Shown here piece after piece: positions 1-5,289 of a stretch of DNA of 5,289 nucleotides (positions within the stretch are counted from its first letter, which is position 1; every line of letters begins with the position of its first letter). This DNA is from Betaproteobacteria bacterium (GTDB lineage: Bacteria; Pseudomonadota; Gammaproteobacteria; Burkholderiales; Thiobacillaceae), in NCBI GenBank assembly GCA_016873905.1, contig VGVU01000092.1, forward strand, positions 1 through 5,289, given 5' to 3'. The translations under genes and the position numbers were made by a program. The notes below the pieces were generated by a model. The model had not been told where the DNA came from. It was given only the letters and a program-made list of their open reading frames with translations, and ran no database searches.

Positions 1-1145
1 AGGGCCATCGCCGCACTTATGTGGGGGCCATGCCGGGCAAGTTCATTCAGGCGATCAAGGAGGCGGAATCGCAGAACCCGGTGATCATGCTCGACGAGGT
101 GGACAAGATTGGCGCCTCTTATCACGGGGATCCGGCCAGTGCGCTCCTGGAGGTGTTGGACCCCGAGCAGAATGTCGAATTTCTGGATCATTATCTCGAT
201 GCGCGGTTTGACCTGTCGAAAACGCTATTCATTTGCACCGCCAACCAACTGGACTCGATTCCTGCGGCGCTGCTGGATCGCATGGAGATCATTCGCCTGT
301 CGGGTTATCTGACCGAGGAAAAGATCGCGATTGCCCGCCATCACCTGTGGCCACGGCAACTGAAAAAGGCGGGGCTAAAGCGTGGCCAGATTACCCTGGC
401 CAAGACGGCATTGCGGCGTCTGATCGAGGGCTATGCGCGTGAGGCCGGTGTGCGTCAGTTGGAGATGAACCTGGGCAAGATTGTGCGCAAGGGGGTGGTC
501 AAGCTGCTGCGCAAGGAGGCCTCGCATATCCAGGTCAACGCGGGCGATCTGGAGGGCTATCTGGAACAGCCGGTGTTCCGTCCCGAAAAATCGCAGGCGG
601 GCGTCGGTATTGTCACGGGGCTGGCGTGGACGGCGATGGGCGGCGCGACCCTGACGATCGAGGCGGCTCGGGTGAATACCCTCAATCGCGGCTTCAAGTT
701 GACCGGTCAGTTGGGTGATGTCATGAAGGAGTCGGCGGAGATTGCCTATTCGTATATCTCGAGCCACCTCAAGACCTACAAGGGCGACCCCAAGTTTTTC
801 GATGCGGCCTTTGTGCACCTGCATGTGCCAGAAGGGGCTACACCCAAGGACGGCCCGTCGGCGGGCGTGACCATGGCGACCGCGTTGCTGTCGCTGGCGC
901 GGGACGAGAAGATTGCCCGACCGCTGGCGATGACCGGCGAACTGACCCTGACGGGGCAGGTGTTGCCGGTGGGCGGTATCCGCGAGAAGTGCATTGCCGC
1001 CAAGCGTATCCATATCACCGAGCTGATCCTGCCGGAAGACAACCGCCGCGATTTCGAGCGTTTGCCTGATTATGTCAAGGCCGGGCTAACCGTGCATTTC
1101 GCTGGCCACTACCGCGAGGTCGCCAAAATCTGCTTTGGGCGGTAA
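1..1145 (+). CDS. lon: ATP-dependent Lon protease (endopeptidase La), C-terminal part, 5' end outside window
   Basis: Lon is a cytoplasmic AAA+ serine protease that unfolds and degrades damaged and regulatory proteins. The reading frame is open from base 3, beginning GHRRTY and running directly into VGAMPGK. This is internal Lon sequence, so the GTG at 21 is not a start. Counting from base 3, visible elements are Walker B (MLDEVDK, Asp31-Glu32), GDPASALLEVLDPEQN, sensor-1 Asn81, a likely arginine finger Arg93 in LLDRME, and sensor-2 Arg151 in GVRQLE. The protease domain has the catalytic serine in DGPSAG (Ser286, codon 858-860) and the catalytic lysine in GGIREK (Lys329, codon 987-989). Their spacing of 43 residues equals Ser679-Lys722 of E. 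coli Lon. Judged by that alignment, about 390 N-terminal residues, including the substrate-binding domain and Walker A, lie upstream. The catalytic part looks intact and ends at TAA. Whether this is the only Lon of the genome or a second copy cannot be told; its position before scpA, away from clpX/hupB, makes a paralogue possible. Confidence 0.97.
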   Translation, partial: GHRRTYVGAMPGKFIQAIKEAESQNPVIMLDEVDKIGASYHGDPASALLEVLDPEQNVEFLDHYLDARFDLSKTLFICTANQLDSIPAALLDRMEIIRLSGYLTEEKIAIARHHLWPRQLKKAGLKRGQITLAKTALRRLIEGYAREAGVRQLEMNLGKIVRKGVVKLLRKEASHIQVNAGDLEGYLEQPVFRPEKSQAGVGIVTGLAWTAMGGATLTIEAARVNTLNRGFKLTGQLGDVMKESAEIAYSYISSHLKTYKGDPKFFDAAFVHLHVPEGATPKDGPSAGVTMATALLSLARDEKIARPLAMTGELTLTGQVLPVGGIREKCIAAKRIHITELILPEDNRRDFERLPDYVKAGLTVHFAGHYREVAKICFGR

Positions 1146-1155
1146 AGTCGGGGGC

Positions 1156-1977
1156 ATGATCGCCGCCATCCATCCCGAAGTTGTGTTTCCGGGGCCTGCC
1201 GTTGCCCCAACGGTTGCCCGGGTGATGGGGGAGCCGTGGCTGGATCTGCCGCAGGATCTCTATATCCCGCCCGAGGCGATGGAGGTGTTGCTGGAGGCCT
1301 TTGAGGGGCCGCTGGACCTGTTGTGGTGGCTGATTCGCCGCAATGACATTGATATCCTCGATATCCCCATGGCGGCGCTGACCCGGCAGTACATGGACTA
1401 TGTCGAGACCATGCGCGCGCATCGTCTCGATCTGGCGGCGGAATATCTGGTGATGGCGGCCATGCTGCTGGAGATCAAGTCGCGTTCCTTGTTGCCGCGC
1501 CCGACCAAGGTCGATGCCGCCGATGAGACGGCGGACCCGCGCAATGAACTGGTGCGGCGCCTGCTGGAATACGAACGCATCCGCTTGGGCGCTCGCGATC
1601 TGGACGCCCTGCCGCGGAGCGGGCGCGATTTTCAGCCGGTCTCGGTCTGGGTGGAGCGCATGACGATGCAGCACCTGCCCGAGGTGGGCGTGGAGGATTT
1701 GCGTCTGGCCTGGGAGGGGTTGCTGAAGCGGGCACGGATGAATCGCCACCACCGCATTGGTCGCCAGGAACTCTCGGTGCGTGAACACATGAGCCGTATT
1801 CTCAAGCGCCTGGCGGGCGGAGTTTATGCCTTGTTCGAGGATTTGTTTCCCGCCGAGGGCGGTCGCGCGGAATTGGTGGTGACCTTTCTGGCCATCCTGG
1901 AGTTGGCTCGCGAGCGTTTGGTTGACCTGACTCAGGTCGAGGCCTGTGCCCCCATTCATGTGAGGTTGCATGTCTGA
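1156..1977 (+). CDS. scpA: Segregation and condensation protein A (kleisin subunit of SMC-ScpAB)
   Basis: ScpA is the kleisin that bridges the heads of the SMC dimer and, with ScpB, forms the condensin that organises and segregates the chromosome. The 273-residue product has the signature N-terminal SMC-neck-binding part, with EAFEGPLDLL at residues 47-56 followed by WLIRRNDIDILDIP. A helical stretch, AAEYLVMAAMLLEIKSRSLL, lies at 94-113. A charged, variable middle follows, and the C-terminal winged-helix part includes LVVTFLAILELARERLV. Length is normal for the family. The start is uncertain. ATG 1156 was chosen because it falls just after the lon stop with a G-rich stretch before it. A TTG at 1135 overlapping lon and an ATG at 1225 nearer the conserved domain are alternatives. 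The first 30 or so residues are not conserved-looking. The end overlaps scpB by 8 bases. Confidence 0.95.
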   Translation: MIAAIHPEVVFPGPAVAPTVARVMGEPWLDLPQDLYIPPEAMEVLLEAFEGPLDLLWWLIRRNDIDILDIPMAALTRQYMDYVETMRAHRLDLAAEYLVMAAMLLEIKSRSLLPRPTKVDAADETADPRNELVRRLLEYERIRLGARDLDALPRSGRDFQPVSVWVERMTMQHLPEVGVEDLRLAWEGLLKRARMNRHHRIGRQELSVREHMSRILKRLAGGVYALFEDLFPAEGGRAELVVTFLAILELARERLVDLTQVEACAPIHVRLHV

Positions 1978-2560
1978 GGCGCCCATGACCCCGGTGGAGA
2001 TCAAGCGTTTGCTTGAGGCGGCCCTGCTGGCCAGCGCCGAGGCTCTGTCCATTGCGCGTCTGCGGCAGATGTTCGATGAGTCTTATGGGACGGAGCTGCT
2101 GCGGCGTTGTCTGGAGGAGTTGCAGGCGGATTGGCGCGGGCGGGGCGTGCAACTGGTCCAGGTCGCCGAGGGTTGGCGTTTCCAGACGGCGGCCGAGATG
2201 CAACCCTGGCTGGAACGCCTGAATCCGGTGACGGCGCCCCGCTATTCGCGGGCGGTCCTGGAGACCTTGACGATCATTGCCTATCGTCAGCCGGTGACGC
2301 GTGGCGATGTGGAAGAGATTCGGGGTGTGGCCGTGAGTACACCGGTCATTCGCACCCTGGAAGAGCGTGGATGGATTGAGGTGATTGGCCATCGTGATGT
2401 GCCGGGTCGCCCCGGCTTGTACGCAACCACGCGTCGTTTTTTGAGTGACTTGGGGCTGCGCTCACTGGCCGAGTTGCCACCCTTGCCGGAGATTGGCAGT
2501 ACGCCGGTCACCCTCCCATTACTGGATGTAGAGAATGAAGAATCGGACGCAGTACACTGA
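1970..2560 (+). CDS. scpB: Segregation and condensation protein B (ScpB)
   Basis: ScpB dimers bind the middle of ScpA and complete the SMC-ScpAB condensin in the cytoplasm. The 196-residue product has two winged-helix domains. The first spans roughly residues 8-85 and includes ALSIARLRQMF and GVQLVQVAEGWRFQT. The second, roughly 90-170, carries the family signature LETLTIIAYRQPVTRGDVEE followed by IRGV, and then VPGRPGLYATT and FLSDLGLRSLAELPPLPE. Length matches the family. ATG 1970 lies inside the end of scpA, with TGAGG (1961-1965) four bases upstream; an ATG at 1985 is a weaker alternative. The 8-base overlap with scpA suggests translational coupling, which suits proteins that assemble in fixed proportion. 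The last 26 bases also encode the start of rluB. Confidence 0.96.
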   Translation: MSEAPMTPVEIKRLLEAALLASAEALSIARLRQMFDESYGTELLRRCLEELQADWRGRGVQLVQVAEGWRFQTAAEMQPWLERLNPVTAPRYSRAVLETLTIIAYRQPVTRGDVEEIRGVAVSTPVIRTLEERGWIEVIGHRDVPGRPGLYATTRRFLSDLGLRSLAELPPLPEIGSTPVTLPLLDVENEESDAVH

Positions 2561-3413
2561 AAACAATCAAATCGTCGAATCGGTTGCATCCACCAAGACG
2601 GCCTCCATGCCGGGCGAACGCCTGCACAAGAAACTGGCCGAGGCTGGAGTGGGCTCGCGTCGCGAGATGGAGGCCTTGATCGCCGAGGGGCAGGTCAGCA
2701 TTAATGGCAAGAAGGCCGAGGTGGGGGATCGTTGTCAGCGCGGTGATCGCGTTCGCGTCCAGGGCCGTGAGGTGCGACTGAACTGGGATGTGAAACGGCA
2801 AATGGCTCGGGTCCTGCTGTATCACAAACCGGAGGGCGAGATTGTTTCGCGCGATGATCCAGGGGGTCGGGTCAGTGTTTTTGATCAGTTGCCGCGTTTA
2901 CGCGGGCAGCGTTGGGTGGCCATTGGGCGGCTCGATGTGAATACCGAGGGCCTGCTGATTTTTACCACCAGCGGGGAATTGGCCAATCACATGATGCATC
3001 CGCGTTACGGGATGGATCGTGAATATGCGGTGCGGGTGCTGGGTGGTCTGACTCCGGAGCAGATTCAGCAACTGATCACGGGTGTCGAACTGGAGGATGG
3101 CCCGGCACGAGCCTCCAGCGTGGTTCTGGCGGGGAGCGATGAAGAGGCGGCCAACCAGTGGTATCGCCTGACCTTGTCAGAGGGGCGCAATCGCGAGGTT
3201 CGACGCCTGATCGAGGCCCTGGGTCTCACGGTTAGTCGCCTCATCCGGGTGCGTTTCGGGCCAGTCTCCTTGCCGTCCCGGTTGCGGCGTGGACAGTATG
3301 TCGAATTGGGCGAACGCGAGGCAGCTCAGTTGGTTGAGGCCTGTGGATTGGCCATGACCGGGGCACCGAAACCCATTCGTCGTTCCAGAGCCCAGGCGCG
3401 CCGGCCGGGCTGA
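2535..3413 (+). CDS. rluB: 23S rRNA pseudouridine synthase RluB (position 2605 in E. coli numbering)
   Basis: RluB converts a uridine in helix 93 of 23S rRNA, near the peptidyl transferase centre, to pseudouridine. The 292-residue product has an S4 RNA-binding domain at about residues 28-75 (ERLHKKLAEAGVGSRREME, VSINGKKAEVGDR). The RsuA-type catalytic domain follows, with YHKPEGEIVSRDDPGGR and the catalytic Asp134 in GRLDVNTEGLL (codon 2934-2936). Later motifs are MDREYAVRVLGG, LEDGPA, NQWYRLTLSEGRNREVRRL and SRLIRVRFGP. The motif EGRNREVRRL and the order scpA-scpB-rluB favour RluB over RluE, RluF or RsuA. The tail ends in a short Arg-rich stretch. The first 25 or so residues precede the S4 domain and look non-conserved. 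ATG 2535 has only a weak ribosome binding site; ATG 2607 (MPGERLHKKL) would remove this extension and the overlap with scpB. Confidence 0.95.
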   Translation: MKNRTQYTENNQIVESVASTKTASMPGERLHKKLAEAGVGSRREMEALIAEGQVSINGKKAEVGDRCQRGDRVRVQGREVRLNWDVKRQMARVLLYHKPEGEIVSRDDPGGRVSVFDQLPRLRGQRWVAIGRLDVNTEGLLIFTTSGELANHMMHPRYGMDREYAVRVLGGLTPEQIQQLITGVELEDGPARASSVVLAGSDEEAANQWYRLTLSEGRNREVRRLIEALGLTVSRLIRVRFGPVSLPSRLRRGQYVELGEREAAQLVEACGLAMTGAPKPIRRSRAQARRPG

Positions 3414-3488
3414 TTCCCCACCTTATTCGTTACGCTGTGTGGCTTAAATGCGCATGGCCGGGAAATCTCAGCAAAACGGATAACAATA

Positions 3489-3497
3489 TGCTAATAT
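3489..3497 (+). promoter_or_regulatory. Possible extended -10 promoter element for the DUF302-cytochrome unit
   Basis: TGCTAATAT combines a TG extension with a -10 hexamer that matches TATAAT at four of six positions. It sits in the only AT-rich stretch between rluB and the DUF302 gene. No good -35 box is seen about 17 bases upstream. If used, transcription would start near 3504 and leave a leader of about 80 bases. A 7-base inverted repeat (GCGCATG at 3450-3456, CATGCGC at 3501-3507) flanks it. This is a reading by eye and could be chance. Confidence 0.3.
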
Positions 3498-3568
3498 TCG
3501 CATGCGCGGATACTTCTACTGCGTTTGTGCGCAAGGATTGATCCAGCAGTTTTGTGGAAGAACTTTGC

Positions 3569-3576
3569 AAGGAGAG
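3569..3576 (+). promoter_or_regulatory. Strong ribosome binding site deciding the DUF302 start
   Basis: AAGGAGAG lies with its GGAG core (3571-3574) eight bases before ATG 3583. It is the best Shine-Dalgarno match in the window. It fixes the start at 3583 and argues against an in-frame ATG at 3502, which would add 27 residues with no such site and would spoil the N-terminal membrane segment. Confidence 0.8.
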
Positions 3577-3582
3577 ATTGAA

Positions 3583-4137
3583 ATGTTAAAAATATTTGGC
3601 GGTTTTATGGCGGGTGTTGTGCTGCTGGTCGTGGCCGGTATGCAAATGATGCCCAAAATGATGTTCAACGAGATTGAAAGCCCCTACGGTTTGGAAGAGA
3701 CCGTGGCGCGCATTCAGTACAACATCGAAAATAATCCGACCCTGAAGACCAACGGTTGGTCACTCTCCGGTTTGCGCAATCCCGCCAAGGCGGTACAAAA
3801 CGATGGCGGCAATGTTCTGCCGGTTCTGATGGTCGAGGTCTGCAGCACCAAGTATTCCGGCCCCGTGCTCAAGGACGACGATGTCCGCTTCCTGTCCATC
3901 CTGATGCCGTGCAAGATATCGGTTTACAAGAAGCAGAACGGCAAGACCTATATTGGCACCATGAACGCAGGCCTGATGGGCAAAATGTTTGGTCCGATGG
4001 TAGGCGAGATCATGGGACATGTCGCTGCGGATCAGGAACTGTTCCTGGTCTTTGATCCCAAGATGCCGGCCCCGCAGATGGTGTTGCCCAAGGCAGCGCC
4101 CACCGGTGGCTCTGGCGGCGGCGGTGGCGGCTGCTAA
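3583..4137 (+). CDS. Membrane-anchored DUF302 protein with Gly-rich, Cys-terminated tail
   Basis: This 184-residue protein belongs by sequence to the DUF302 family, whose biochemical role is not established. Residues 1-20 (MLKIFGGFMAGVVLLVVAGM) form one hydrophobic helix, likely an uncleaved anchor or signal peptide placing the rest on the outer face of the membrane. A Met-rich stretch, MQMMPKMMF, follows at 20-28. The DUF302 domain covers about 30-155. Recognisable parts are SPYGLEETVARIQYNIE, then NNPTLKTNGWSL, VEVCSTKY (Cys87), LSILMPCKISVYKK (Cys110) and GKTYIGTMNAGLMGKMFGP. After residue 160 comes a Pro/Ala linker and a tail TGGSGGGGGGC ending in Cys184, which is unusual. The multihaem cytochrome gene begins about 20 bases downstream, so the two are probably co-transcribed. 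A role beside that cytochrome, for example in redox partnering, metal handling or assembly, is inference only. Confidence 0.85.
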   Translation: MLKIFGGFMAGVVLLVVAGMQMMPKMMFNEIESPYGLEETVARIQYNIENNPTLKTNGWSLSGLRNPAKAVQNDGGNVLPVLMVEVCSTKYSGPVLKDDDVRFLSILMPCKISVYKKQNGKTYIGTMNAGLMGKMFGPMVGEIMGHVAADQELFLVFDPKMPAPQMVLPKAAPTGGSGGGGGGC

Positions 4138-4157
4138 TGGATTTCCGGGAGAACATG

Positions 4158-5289
4158 ATGAGAACCATGCACTGGATAGGGAGTTTTGCCGCTGCGTTGT
4201 GGTTTGGCATGGCCATGGCCAGCGATGCTCCGCAACCGGTTGCGGCCGCCCCGGTTAAGGCGGCGAGCAACTCAACGACCGACCACTCCAAGCTGAAGGA
4301 ATTGCAGGGGCCTTTTGCCAGCGGCCCCGAAGTGACCAAGGCCTGCCTCAAGTGCCATACCGAGGCGGCTAATCAGGTCATGCATACCCCGCACTGGACC
4401 TGGGAATACAACAATCCAAAGACCCAGCAAAAACTGGGTAAGCGCCGGATTATCAACAATTTCTGTACTTCCATTGAGTCGAATCAGGCCTTCTGTACGG
4501 CCTGCCATGTCGGTTATGGCTGGAAGGATCAGAATTTTGATTTTACCAAGCAGGAAAGCGTGGATTGTCTGGTGTGTCACGACACGACTGGTACCTACCG
4601 CAAGTTGCCGGGCCTGGCGGGCCATCCCCCGTACAAGGAAACGGAGTTTCCGCCCCGATCCGGGAAAATTGTTCCCGCGACGGATCTGAAAAATGTGGCC
4701 AAGAATGTCGGCAAGACCAGCCGTGCCAACTGTGGGGCCTGTCATTTTTACGGTGGCGGCGGCGATGCTGTCAAACACGGTGATCTGGACAGCTCGCTCA
4801 AACAACCGGGGAAATACCTGGACATTCACATGGCCAAGGACGGGCTTAATTTTTCCTGCTCGGAGTGTCACAAGACCAGCGGTCATAAAGTGGCGGGTAG
4901 CCGCTATGCGACGGTAGCCAAAGACACGGAAAAACATATTCGTGGCAAGGCAGACTCTAACGCGGCGACCTGCGAGGCTTGTCATGGCAATGCACCGCAT
5001 AAAGACAACGCGCGTTTGAACTCGCATGCCAACAAGATTGCGTGTCAGACCTGTCACATCCCGGAGTTTGCGCGCGCCCAGCCGACCAAAATGTCGTGGG
5101 ACTGGTCAACGGCCGGCAAGCACACGCCGGACGGAAAACCGGTGAAGATCAAAGACTCGGGCGGCCACCATGATGCTTATGATGGTCGCAAGGGCAACTT
5201 CACCTATGAGTCCAATGTGATCCCCGCGTACCAGTGGTACAACGGCACGGTCAACTTTACCCTGCGCGAGACCAAGCTGGATCCGAGCA
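4158..5289 (+). CDS. Octahaem tetrathionate reductase-family c-type cytochrome, 3' end outside window
   Basis: This is an exported multihaem cytochrome resembling octahaem tetrathionate reductase (Otr) of Shewanella, which in vitro reduces tetrathionate, nitrite and hydroxylamine; the natural substrate is uncertain. The visible 377 codons start with a Sec-type signal peptide (MRTMHWIGSFAAALWFGMAMA, likely cut after AMA). Seven CXXCH haem sites follow: CLKCH 63-67, CTACH 113-117, CLVCH 137-141, CGACH 192-196, CSECH 234-238, CEACH 272-276 and CQTCH 296-300. Family-like stretches are CHVGYGWKDQNFDF and, at 345-363, KGNFTYESNVIPAYQWYNG. Lys123 in GYGWKD, ten residues after the first Cys of site two, is a candidate for the lysine that ligates the active-site haem in Otr. 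An eighth site would lie beyond the window. ATG 4158 has GGGAG (4147-4151) six bases upstream; ATG 4155 is equally possible. No stop or frameshift is seen. Maturation would need the Ccm haem-lyase system. Confidence 0.92.
   Translation, partial: MRTMHWIGSFAAALWFGMAMASDAPQPVAAAPVKAASNSTTDHSKLKELQGPFASGPEVTKACLKCHTEAANQVMHTPHWTWEYNNPKTQQKLGKRRIINNFCTSIESNQAFCTACHVGYGWKDQNFDFTKQESVDCLVCHDTTGTYRKLPGLAGHPPYKETEFPPRSGKIVPATDLKNVAKNVGKTSRANCGACHFYGGGGDAVKHGDLDSSLKQPGKYLDIHMAKDGLNFSCSECHKTSGHKVAGSRYATVAKDTEKHIRGKADSNAATCEACHGNAPHKDNARLNSHANKIACQTCHIPEFARAQPTKMSWDWSTAGKHTPDGKPVKIKDSGGHHDAYDGRKGNFTYESNVIPAYQWYNGTVNFTLRETKLDPS

Noticed and set aside
375..1013. Minus-strand open frame of about 212 codons inside lon.
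   Set aside because: It lies wholly opposite the Lon sensor-2 and protease regions and shows no domain of its own.
1075..2052. Long minus-strand open frame of about 325 codons opposite scpA and the end of lon.
   Set aside because: It is antisense to clearly conserved scpA and lon. Its translation is rich in His, Arg, Gln and Pro with no recognisable domain, as expected for a shadow frame in GC-rich coding DNA.
3400..3440. Possible rho-independent terminator after rluB.
   Set aside because: Only a three-base stem (GGG-CTGATT-CCC) with no following T-run is present, so a terminator cannot be supported.
3477..3487. CGGATAACAAT resembles half of the E. coli lac operator.
   Set aside because: There is no symmetric left half, no LacI-family gene, and no sugar genes nearby; an 11-base match alone is best treated as chance.
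3502..3582. N-terminal extension of the DUF302 protein from ATG 3502.
   Set aside because: There is no ribosome binding site before it, it lies on the putative promoter, and a strong AAGGAGAG precedes ATG 3583, which opens directly into the hydrophobic anchor.
4272..5057. Long minus-strand open frame of about 261 codons opposite the cytochrome gene.
   Set aside because: The plus strand carries seven in-frame CXXCH motifs and family-like sequence, so the antisense frame is a by-product of its codon use.

Overview
The window reads as a piece of a chromosome from a Gram-negative proteobacterium, most likely a gammaproteobacterium. The evidence is the gene order scpA-scpB-rluB, an RluB of the E. 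coli type, GC-rich codon use, and an exported multihaem cytochrome typical of bacteria that respire or oxidise sulfur or nitrogen compounds. The species cannot be named from the sequence. A sulfur-metabolising lineage is a reasonable guess, but it rests only on the octahaem cytochrome.

Bases 1 to 3413 hold a tightly packed plus-strand block of four housekeeping genes. It begins inside a gene for the ATP-dependent protease Lon, of which the second half of the AAA+ module and the complete serine/lysine protease domain are present. Next come scpA and scpB, the kleisin and winged-helix partners of the SMC chromosome-condensing complex, and then rluB, a pseudouridine synthase for 23S rRNA. Lon and scpA are about 10 bases apart, scpA and scpB overlap by 8 bases, and scpB and rluB overlap by 26 bases. 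This suggests one transcript with coupled translation. SMC itself is not in the window.

Bases 3414 to 3582 are a short, more AT-rich gap. It contains a possible extended -10 promoter (3489-3497) and a strong ribosome binding site (AAGGAGAG, 3569-3576). No convincing terminator is visible after rluB.

Bases 3583 to 5289 hold a second plus-strand unit concerned with the cell envelope and electron transfer. Its first gene encodes a small membrane-anchored DUF302 protein with a glycine-rich tail ending in cysteine. About 20 bases later comes the first 377 codons of an exported multihaem c-type cytochrome of the octahaem tetrathionate reductase (Otr) family, with seven CXXCH haem sites before the window ends. 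The close spacing suggests the two products work together outside the cytoplasmic membrane. This pairing of an uncharacterised DUF302 protein with an octahaem cytochrome is the most interesting part of the window; the rest looks ordinary.
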